This document shows positions 1 through 5,219 of a DNA stretch of 5,219 nucleotides, piece by piece. A model generated the notes under the pieces. It ran no database searches and was not told where the DNA came from. It was given only the letters and a program-made list of their open reading frames with translations. The DNA comes from Gammaproteobacteria bacterium. GTDB taxonomy: Bacteria > Pseudomonadota > Gammaproteobacteria > HK1. The position numbers and the translations under genes were made by a program. The DNA lies in NCBI GenBank assembly GCA_013042035.1, contig JABDQX010000419.1:1-5219 (forward strand), read 5' to 3'. The number at the start of each line of letters is the position of its first letter. Position 1 is the first letter of the stretch.

Positions 1-665
1 CTCGATCCGGGGATCTCAGCTTCCCCTCCTTCCGCAAGGAAGGTTGCACCCAGTGCAAGCGGTGCACAGTGGAATGTCCATTCGGCGCCATCAACGAAGA
101 TGAAAAGCGCTATCCCTTATTCAATGAATCCCGTTGCCGCCGATGCGGCACCTGCATGGGCGCTTGTCCTGTTCGGGTCATCTCCTTCGAGAACTACTCC
201 GTGGATACCGTTGGCCAGCAAATCAAGGCGGTGGATGTTCCGGAAGAGTTCGACGAGAAACCCCGTATTCTGGTGCTCGCCTGCGAGAACGACGCCTATC
301 CCGCATTGGATATGGCAGCTATGAATGGCGCAACGTACAGCGCATTCGTCCGTATCGTCCCGGTCCGCTGTCTTGGTTCCGTCAACACCATTTGGATTAC
401 CGACGCGCTGAACGGCGGGTATGATGCCGTGATGTTGATGGGTTGCCAGAAGGGTGATAACTACCAGTGTCACTTCGTCAAGGGTTCAGAAATGGCCCAT
501 TACCGCATGAGCAAGATCGGTGACACGCTCCAGCAACTGCAGCTTGAGACCGAGCGGGTCGCCACTTACGAAATAGCCATTACCGACGGAGAACGCGCTG
601 CCGCGCTCATCAACGAGATGGCCGAGACTATCGAACGAATTGGCCTTAGCCCATTCAAGTTCTAA
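1..665 (+). CDS. qmoB: QmoB-like HdrA/MvhD-type iron-sulfur oxidoreductase subunit (3' part)
   Basis: Only the last 220 codons are present; the frame is open from the left edge and ends at TAA 663-665. A GTG at 69-71 looks like a start but lies inside the first cluster motif, so the true start is upstream. Two ferredoxin-type CxxCxxCxxxCP motifs are visible, with Cys codons at 45, 54, 63, 75 and at 135, 144, 153, 165, predicting two [4Fe-4S] clusters. An MvhD/FlpD-like domain follows (about 260-650) with Cys codons at 282, 369, 444 and 468, including GCQKGDNYQC, predicting a [2Fe-2S] cluster. This order, after an HdrA-like flavin region that would lie upstream, is that of QmoB. QmoB is a cytoplasmic subunit relaying electrons between APS reductase and the quinone-side subunits. 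Genes for HdrC- and HdrB-like proteins follow on the same strand. The alternative is an HdrA-MvhD fusion from another heterodisulfide-reductase-like complex; finding aprBA and qmoA upstream would decide. Confidence 0.85.
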   Translation, partial: RSGDLSFPSFRKEGCTQCKRCTVECPFGAINEDEKRYPLFNESRCRRCGTCMGACPVRVISFENYSVDTVGQQIKAVDVPEEFDEKPRILVLACENDAYPALDMAAMNGATYSAFVRIVPVRCLGSVNTIWITDALNGGYDAVMLMGCQKGDNYQCHFVKGSEMAHYRMSKIGDTLQQLQLETERVATYEIAITDGERAAALINEMAETIERIGLSPFKF

Positions 666-771
666 TGCTGCGCACGGCAACGACCTTCGATTATGGCCTG
701 CTGAATATTCGAAGTGTTATGCCAAGCTTTAAGACGGCAAACTTACGATTTAGGGTATTAGGAGTTACGCG
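666..771 (+). other. qmoB-hdrC intergenic gap
   Basis: This 106-bp spacer is longer than usual inside an operon. It contains a short inverted repeat, CTTCGA (685-690) with TCGAAG (709-714), separated by 18 bases and without a following T-run, so it is not a convincing terminator. The hdrC ribosome binding site AGGAG (760-764) lies at the right end. I see no convincing promoter, so co-transcription with qmoB is the simplest reading, but an internal promoter or processing site cannot be excluded. Confidence 0.4.
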
Positions 772-1377
772 ATGACTGAGCGATACCGCAACAACTTCCT
801 CAAGGAGGTCGAAGCCAACGTAGAGGAAGGCAATTGGGTCAAGATGTGCATGCAATGTGGCGTGTGCTCAGGTTCTTGCCCGTTAGGTCCCTATTGGGAT
901 CATCCGCCCCAGGAAATCTTCATGATGATCCGGGCCAACAAGCGCGAAGAGGTGCTTTCTTCGACGTCCATGTGGATGTGTACCTCCTGCTATAACTGCA
1001 TCGCGCGTTGTCCGAGAGGGTTGCCGATTACCCACATCATGCACGGATTGGCCAACTATGCACATTGGCTTGGTGTTGCGCCCGAAGATCAGCTTACGCG
1101 CAGATTCGCCAAGAAATTCTGGGATAATCTATCCCAAAAGGGACGGGTCAACGAGCTCAAACTCGGGCTTGCGCTCTATTTCATCAACGGCTTTGGCGAA
1201 GGCATCCAAACGGCGCTCAAGATGAAGGATATCGGGCTTGCCCTGCAAAAGACAAAACGCATGGACCCGCTGGAAATCCTCGGTGGTCATGGTGTCAAAG
1301 GCGCGGGCGATCTGAAAAAGATCCTGGACAAAGCCCGTGAGATCGAGAACCAGAAGCGCGAGAAAAACCGCGTATAG
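772..1377 (+). CDS. hdrC: HdrC-like protein with two [4Fe-4S] clusters
   Basis: This 201-residue protein resembles heterodisulfide reductase subunit C. It carries two classic motifs: Cys26, 29, 32, 36 followed by Pro37 (CMQCGVCSGSCP), and Cys70, 73, 76, 80 followed by Pro81 (CTSCYNCIARCP). They predict two [4Fe-4S] clusters that pass electrons between the flavin/ferredoxin subunit and HdrB. The C-terminal half (about 100-201) is helical and basic, ending in a Lys/Arg/Glu-rich tail. No hydrophobic membrane segment or signal peptide is visible, so it is predicted cytoplasmic. This differs from QmoC, in which an HdrC-like part is fused to a haem-binding membrane domain; that part is absent here. 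The start is supported by AGGAG at 760-764, seven bases before the ATG. It lies between the qmoB-like gene and hdrB and is probably co-transcribed. Family assignment is secure; the physiological partner is inferred from context. Confidence 0.85.
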   Translation: MTERYRNNFLKEVEANVEEGNWVKMCMQCGVCSGSCPLGPYWDHPPQEIFMMIRANKREEVLSSTSMWMCTSCYNCIARCPRGLPITHIMHGLANYAHWLGVAPEDQLTRRFAKKFWDNLSQKGRVNELKLGLALYFINGFGEGIQTALKMKDIGLALQKTKRMDPLEILGGHGVKGAGDLKKILDKAREIENQKREKNRV

Positions 1378-1432
1378 ATTCCGGCTGCGGCGGTAATCTA
1401 TTCGAGAGACGAGGTACAGGGGGACTTAACGC

Positions 1433-2329
1433 ATGGCAAATAAAGAATATAGCTTCTATCCGGGCTGCTCTTCACAAAAGGGTGCTTCGGCTTCCAATCT
1501 TCAGACTTCGGTGAAGGCAGTGTGTGACACACTGGGTATTCAATTGAATGATATCCCCGATTGGAACTGCTGCGCCGCTTCCATCGGGTATGCCGAGGGT
1601 GGCGAGTTGCCGCGTTTGGCACTGTCGGCCCGCAATATCGCCATATCCGAAAAGGAACATCCCAATCAGGATATCGTTGCCACATGTGCCGCTTGCTGGC
1701 TCGCAACCCGTGAAACCAGGGAACGCTTGGAAGAAAATGCCGAGATCAAGAAGGAAGTCAACGAAGCGCTCGGGACGGTGGGATTGTCGGTAGAAGCCAA
1801 CAAAAAGGTTCGCCACATGGTGGAGGTCCTGATCGAGGACATCGGCTATGACGAAATCAAAAAACACGTAAAGAAGCCGTTGAGCGGTGTCAAGATCGCA
1901 GGTTACGTGGGATGCCAGACCAATCGTCCTTTCGGTATTGATGGCGAATCCTTCGAAAATCCCCAGTACATGGACAAGTTTGCCGAGGCCCTTGGCGCTG
2001 AGCCGATCACCAATTACGAAAAGAAGGTTCAATGTTGTGGGGGCGCTTTGATCTTCTCGGAGCCCGAAAAATCCCATGCCATGATCAAGGATATCATCGA
2101 ATCGGCCTATGACCATGGTGCCGATATGATCGCGACTCCCTGTCCGGTTTGCCAGATGAACGTTGAGATCTACCAGGGAAAAATCAACGAGAAATACAAT
2201 ACCAATCTTAACATGCCGGTCATCTACTACAGCACGATGATGGCGGTGGCCTTTGGAAAGAGTGCGAAAGAGGCCGCGTTGAATGGTCAGGTCATCAAGG
2301 CCGAGAAGCTGGATAAAATCGCCGGGTAA
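1433..2329 (+). CDS. hdrB: HdrB-like CCG-domain subunit
   Basis: This 298-residue protein has the usual length and layout of heterodisulfide reductase subunit B, with two CCG (cysteine-rich, DUF224-type) domains. The first uses Cys12, Cys46-Cys47 and Cys85/Cys88 (CAAC). The second uses Cys161, Cys201-Cys202 (QCCGG) and Cys237/Cys240 (PCPVC). All ten ligand cysteines are present with normal spacing. In methanogen HdrB these bind two non-cubane [4Fe-4S] clusters that reduce the CoM-S-S-CoB disulfide; in sulfur-metabolising bacteria the substrate is not established. There are no membrane segments, so it should be cytoplasmic and partnered by the HdrC encoded 55 bp upstream. The start is supported by AGGGGGA (1418-1424), eight bases before the ATG. 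It is the last gene of the cluster and is followed by stem-loops. It could equally be named a soluble replacement for QmoC. The domain assignment is very secure; the role in APS-linked electron flow is inferred. Confidence 0.9.
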   Translation: MANKEYSFYPGCSSQKGASASNLQTSVKAVCDTLGIQLNDIPDWNCCAASIGYAEGGELPRLALSARNIAISEKEHPNQDIVATCAACWLATRETRERLEENAEIKKEVNEALGTVGLSVEANKKVRHMVEVLIEDIGYDEIKKHVKKPLSGVKIAGYVGCQTNRPFGIDGESFENPQYMDKFAEALGAEPITNYEKKVQCCGGALIFSEPEKSHAMIKDIIESAYDHGADMIATPCPVCQMNVEIYQGKINEKYNTNLNMPVIYYSTMMAVAFGKSAKEAALNGQVIKAEKLDKIAG

Positions 2330-2340
2330 TTTTTCGCAAC

Positions 2341-2370
2341 TCACCGCCGAAAGCGGTGAATGATGTTTTT
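2341..2370 (+). other. Short stem-loop just after hdrB
   Basis: A perfect 7-bp stem, TCACCGC (2341-2347) with GCGGTGA (2353-2359), encloses the five-base loop CGAAA. A run of five T (2366-2370) begins six bases after the stem. The distance makes it a weak intrinsic terminator. It may instead protect the 3' end of the hdrB transcript or act in tandem with the stronger hairpin that follows. Confidence 0.5.
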
Positions 2371-2380
2371 AGGTTGTCTG

Positions 2381-2419
2381 AAAAAGCCGCGTTCATTATT
2401 GGATGAATGCGGCTTTTTT
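2381..2419. terminator. Bidirectional Rho-independent terminator between hdrB and ftsK
   Basis: The stem pairs 2381-2396 with 2403-2418: 16 bp, with one G-T wobble (2391/2408) and a six-base loop TATTGG. The core is GCCGC/GCGGC. The left arm begins with five A and the right arm ends in six T (2414-2419), so a U-tract follows the hairpin on either strand. It lies 51 bp after the hdrB stop and about 75 bp after the ftsK stop, between two convergent genes, and should terminate both transcripts. Confidence 0.9.
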
Positions 2420-2494
2420 GTGTGCCTGGAAAAGCAAAGTTTCAAACTACCGCTGCTAAAATCATCAAGCCTTCCTTGTGTGGGCGGGTAGCTG

Positions 2495-4960
2495 TCATTC
2501 CGGTGGCGGGGGCGCCAAAACCTCGCGATTGCCATTCGATTCCAGAGGACTCACTATCCCTGCCAATTCCATTTGTTCCACCATCCGCGCTGCACGGTTA
2601 TAGCCTATTTTAAGCCGCCGCTGTACACCGGAGATCGAAGCGCGCCGGGTTTCGGTTACGATGCGCACCGCCTGATCGTAGAGCGGATCGGCCTCCGGAT
2701 CATCGTCATCGTCTGTAAGGCCTGCCCCGAAGGCGATAGTATCTCCCTCGGCCGACAGGAGCTCCTCCAGATAGTTTGGCTTGCCTTGCTCCCTGAGGTA
2801 TTCGACGACATTGTGCACCTCGCCATCGGCCACGAAGGCACCGTGTATGCGAACCGGTATGGGTTTGCCAGGGGGGAGATATAGCATGTCGCCATGGCCC
2901 AATAATTGTTCCGCCCCCATTTGATCCAGAATAGTGCGCGAATCGACACGTGCCGAAACCTGGAAAGCGATGCGCGAGGGTATGTTTGCCTTGATAAGTC
3001 CGGTGAGCACATCCACGGATGGGCGCTGGGTGGCGAGGATCAAATGAATACCGGAGGCGCGTGCCTTTTGGGCCAGACGCGCGATCAGCTCTTCTACCTT
3101 TTTGCCCACGACCATCATCATATCCGCCAACTCATCCACAACGACTACAATGGCGGGTAACGATTCCAGTATCGGTGGTTCTAGTGGTTCGCCATCGTCT
3201 TCATCATCTTCCGAGAAGAGATCTCTGGGGGGCGGTATATAAAAGGGATCGGTGATAGGCTTTCCGGTACGGATGGCATCCTGTACTTTTTTATTGAATC
3301 CGGCGATGTTCCGAACGCCCATGGTGGACATGAGTTTGTAGCGCCGTTCCATCTCGGCCACGCACCAGCGCAATGCATTGGCCGCCTCTTTCATGTCGGT
3401 GACAACCGGCGCGAGGAGGTGTGGAATGCCCTCATAGACCGAGAGTTCCAGCATTTTGGGATCGACCATGATAAGGCGGACATCATCGGGTTGAGCTTTA
3501 TAGAGAAGGCTCAATATCATGGCATTGATAGCCACCGATTTGCCTGAACCGGTGGTTCCCGCCACAAGCAGATGGGGCATCCCGGCGAGATCCACCGCCA
3601 CTGGATTCCCCGAGATATCCTTTCCCAGCACCAACGTCAATGGTGAATGGCTGTCGTGGTACTCCTTGGTGTGGAGTATTTCGCTTAATCTGACGAGATC
3701 ACGTTGCTCATTGGGTAATTCAAGACCAATGACGCTTTTGCCCGGTATGACTTCCACCACACGCACACTGATGACGGATAAAGAACGAGCCAGATCCTTG
3801 GCAAGCGCCGTGATACGGCTGACCTTGGTTCCCGGTGCCAGCTCGATCTCGAAGCGGGTGATCACGGGGCCCGGATGTACATCCACGACCTTGGCCTGGA
3901 TCCCAAAATCCAGAAGCTTTGTTTCTACCTGCTGTGAAACGTCTCCCAACATGCTGTCCGAGACCGTCCGTTTCTGATTGCCGGGGGGATCGAGCAGGGA
4001 AATCGACGGTAATGCGGCTTTTGGTTGAGACGTTCCAGGATGACGCGCTTCACGGTCAGGCATCGCAGCGTACGCTTTATGATGATGGGACGAGGTTTTT
4101 TGCTTATATTCTTCTCTTACGACCGGTTCGTCCATCATCTCCAGGTGTTTCGCACCTTCCATTAGCGGATCAAAACCATCGAATTGGCCAACGTCCGGTT
4201 CGATTCGGGGCCGGGGTGGTTCTTTATCTTTGAGCCCCCGACGTATGATTTCAGCCAGTTTTATGCGCAAGGTCACCACATGTTCTTTTTGCGCCTTGTT
4301 GAATTTACTTGCCAGATAACGCTTGTATTCTGTTCCAATCAGGTTTCGAGTCTTGCCGAACACAAACCAGACGTAGTCGAACAAAAGCAAGGTATAACGT
4401 CCGGTGTTATCCATCAGCGAAAACCAGGATAATCCCGTTAGCAGTGTGATCCCCGTTAGGAATAGAGCAATCAGCAAAAGTGTGGCGCCGAGGGGGTTAA
4501 ACATCAGGATGAGCCCGCTGCCGATTACGCTGCCCAACATCCCGCCACTATCGAGAGGCAATATCCCACCCCCACCAAAATGGGTTGTTGCAAGCCCGCT
4601 GCCCGCGAGCAGGGTCAATAAAAATCCACTGCCTCGGATAATCAAGTATTGTCCGCTAGGCTGGTTGTTTTTCTCGAACAACCGAAACGTCATCAAACCA
4701 ATAAAAGCGATTAATAACGGAAACAGGTACGCCAGATAACCGAACAGATAGAGAAAGAGATCGGCTATCCAGGCGCCGGCAAGACCGCCTTGATTCAGAA
4801 CTTGTTCGGTTTCGGTGCTATGGGACCAACCGGGGTCATCTGGATCATAAGTGATCAGGGAAAGCGCGAAATACAGGACTAGCGCGCCTGTAATAATCAA
4901 AATGGCTTCCCGGGGACCTCCTTGTTTGAATGGATTTCGCAGCGAAATAGACATGACCAT
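2495..4960 (-). CDS. ftsK: DNA translocase FtsK
   Basis: This complete 821-residue FtsK couples the divisome to chromosome segregation: it anchors at the septum, pumps DNA toward dif and activates XerCD recombination. Residues 1-205 are hydrophobic with four or five membrane segments (about 19-37, 62-92, 105-125, 141-177, perhaps 188-202) and the typical DPDDPGWS loop at 39-46. A short charged linker runs to about 330, much shorter than in E. coli FtsK. The RecA-like motor follows, with Walker A GTTGSGKS at 468-475 (Lys474) and Walker B IVVVVDELADMMM with Asp609-Glu610, then ILATQRPSVDV. The winged-helix gamma domain (about 758-821, with RRLKIGYNRAAR), which reads KOPS sites, ends in REVLAPPPPE. 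Acidic runs occur at 584-589 and 750-754. ATGs at codons 1 and 3 are both possible starts; only a weak AGAAG precedes them. It converges on hdrB. The lolA gene often found after ftsK is absent here. Confidence 0.97.
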   Translation of the reverse strand: MVMSISLRNPFKQGGPREAILIITGALVLYFALSLITYDPDDPGWSHSTETEQVLNQGGLAGAWIADLFLYLFGYLAYLFPLLIAFIGLMTFRLFEKNNQPSGQYLIIRGSGFLLTLLAGSGLATTHFGGGGILPLDSGGMLGSVIGSGLILMFNPLGATLLLIALFLTGITLLTGLSWFSLMDNTGRYTLLLFDYVWFVFGKTRNLIGTEYKRYLASKFNKAQKEHVVTLRIKLAEIIRRGLKDKEPPRPRIEPDVGQFDGFDPLMEGAKHLEMMDEPVVREEYKQKTSSHHHKAYAAMPDREARHPGTSQPKAALPSISLLDPPGNQKRTVSDSMLGDVSQQVETKLLDFGIQAKVVDVHPGPVITRFEIELAPGTKVSRITALAKDLARSLSVISVRVVEVIPGKSVIGLELPNEQRDLVRLSEILHTKEYHDSHSPLTLVLGKDISGNPVAVDLAGMPHLLVAGTTGSGKSVAINAMILSLLYKAQPDDVRLIMVDPKMLELSVYEGIPHLLAPVVTDMKEAANALRWCVAEMERRYKLMSTMGVRNIAGFNKKVQDAIRTGKPITDPFYIPPPRDLFSEDDEDDGEPLEPPILESLPAIVVVVDELADMMMVVGKKVEELIARLAQKARASGIHLILATQRPSVDVLTGLIKANIPSRIAFQVSARVDSRTILDQMGAEQLLGHGDMLYLPPGKPIPVRIHGAFVADGEVHNVVEYLREQGKPNYLEELLSAEGDTIAFGAGLTDDDDDPEADPLYDQAVRIVTETRRASISGVQRRLKIGYNRAARMVEQMELAGIVSPLESNGNREVLAPPPPE

Positions 4961-5009
4961 TTATATATAAACTTCTACATATGTTGGCGAGGCTGTGCCA
5001 TGGGCAGAT

Positions 5010-5031
5010 GAGTCATTTGTGAAGATGACTC
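5010..5031. repeat. Inverted repeat GAGTCAT-N8-ATGACTC upstream of ftsK
   Basis: The two perfect 7-base arms are at 5010-5016 and 5025-5031 with an eight-base spacer. It starts 50 bp upstream of the first ftsK ATG, where an operator or a leader hairpin could sit. The left arm lies within the near-palindrome ATGAGTCAT (5008-5016). No known regulator site is recognised, and 7-bp arms could arise by chance. Confidence 0.4.
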
Positions 5032-5151
5032 TCAATCGGAAATACGGACTTCTACTATCCTACCATTATTCCCACACCGGTTCAGTGCATCGAATTGGTC
5101 TTCCAGCGGATTGCTGCGGAAGGACAAACCGTACAATTCTGTGTGGCAAAA
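5032..5151 (-). pseudogene. Possible 3' remnant of an unidentified gene upstream of ftsK
   Basis: Between stop codons at 5152-5154 and 5032-5034 the minus strand encodes 39 residues with a protein-like composition, including SNPLEDQFDALNRCGNNG and ending VEVRISD. There is no ATG; only TTG codons (5134-5136, 5125-5127) could start it, without a ribosome binding site. A second minus-strand frame begins at ATG 5214-5216 and stops at 5082-5084 (44 residues). A single frameshift between the two would join them into one product of about 60 residues ending 71 bp before ftsK. It could be a decayed gene end, a frameshifted small gene or chance; I recognise no family. Confidence 0.2.
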
Positions 5152-5163
5152 TCATGATCATGA
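5152..5163. repeat. 12-bp perfect palindrome TCATGATCATGA
   Basis: Two tandem TCATGA units form a perfect 12-bp palindrome, about 190 bp upstream of ftsK. It may be a protein-binding site or chance; no downstream plus-strand gene is visible in the window to assign it to. Confidence 0.3.
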
Positions 5164-5219
5164 GAAACCGGGGAACTTCTGAAAATACCCCCTGCCTGTT
5201 TCCAGATAGAAAACATGTA

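Larger units (their letters stand above)
4961..5219. other. ftsK upstream region, no identified gene
   Basis: This 259-bp stretch lies upstream of ftsK and runs to the window edge. Immediately before the ftsK ATG it is AT-rich (4961-4970). It holds an inverted repeat (5010-5031), a palindrome (5152-5163) and a short protein-like minus-strand frame (5032-5151), all listed separately. A plus-strand frame is open from 4971 to the edge with an ATG at 5025, but it has no good ribosome binding site and no recognisable protein. I cannot place a firm ftsK promoter. Confidence 0.5.

Noticed and set aside
1472..2344. 290-codon open frame on the minus strand across hdrB
   Set aside because: It is antisense to a gene with all ten CCG cysteines in place and its own ribosome binding site; the antisense product shows no recognisable motif.
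2407..2613. 68-codon plus-strand frame starting in the terminator
   Set aside because: Its beginning lies in the terminator stem and the rest is antisense to the conserved FtsK gamma domain; no ribosome binding site is visible.
3519..3977. 152-codon plus-strand frame inside ftsK
   Set aside because: It overlaps the conserved motor region including Walker A of ftsK and reads as an antisense shadow.
4985..5001. Sigma-54-like TGGCAC on the minus strand before ftsK
   Set aside because: The GG to GC spacing is one base short of the required -24/-12 distance and the TTGC element is missing.
5111..5137. Possible sigma-70 promoter, TTGCTG and TACAAT on the plus strand
   Set aside because: The spacing is only 15 bp, the -35 match is poor and no identified gene follows in the window.
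5025..5219. Plus-strand frame with ATG at 5025, open to the window edge
   Set aside because: There is no good ribosome binding site and the product resembles nothing I know. The frame is also open upstream of the ATG back to 4971, which may be chance. It cannot be settled without more sequence.

Overview
The window looks like a piece of a proteobacterial chromosome, most likely from a gamma- or betaproteobacterial sulfur oxidiser. The evidence is an FtsK of the compact (about 820-residue) proteobacterial type next to an electron-transfer cluster resembling the Qmo/Hdr module that works with APS reductase (AprBA) in dissimilatory sulfur metabolism. The taxonomic assignment is an inference; aprBA, sat and dsr genes are not in the window.

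Layout. The plus strand, 1 to 2329, carries three redox genes in a row. The first is the 3' end of a qmoB-like gene, whose start lies upstream of the window; it has two ferredoxin-type [4Fe-4S] motifs followed by an MvhD/FlpD-type [2Fe-2S] domain. The second is an hdrC-like gene with two [4Fe-4S] motifs. The third is an hdrB-like gene with two complete CCG (non-cubane cluster) motifs. The gaps are 106 and 55 bp, and no terminator-like hairpin interrupts them. After hdrB come a short stem-loop and then a strong 16-bp stem-loop with A and T tracts on its two sides. This can end transcription from both directions and separates the redox cluster from the convergent gene. The minus strand, 4960 to 2495, is a complete ftsK. 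The last 259 bp (4961-5219) hold the ftsK upstream region with an inverted repeat, a 12-bp palindrome and a short protein-like minus-strand frame, but no gene I can identify.

How the genes work together. In the Qmo model, QmoA and QmoB exchange electrons between AprBA and the membrane quinone pool through QmoC, a fusion of an HdrC-like iron-sulfur part and an HdrE-like haem-binding membrane part. Here the position expected for QmoC holds separate, soluble HdrC- and HdrB-like proteins with no membrane segments. The predicted electron wire is therefore QmoB (MvhD and ferredoxin clusters) to HdrC ([4Fe-4S] pair) to HdrB (CCG catalytic clusters), with an unknown thiol/disulfide or quinone-side partner. 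FtsK (divisome anchoring and dif-directed chromosome translocation) is functionally unrelated and simply a neighbour.

The most interesting point is the replacement of QmoC by HdrC-HdrB; this arrangement is known elsewhere, so it is notable rather than new. I did not find a clearly novel system in the window.
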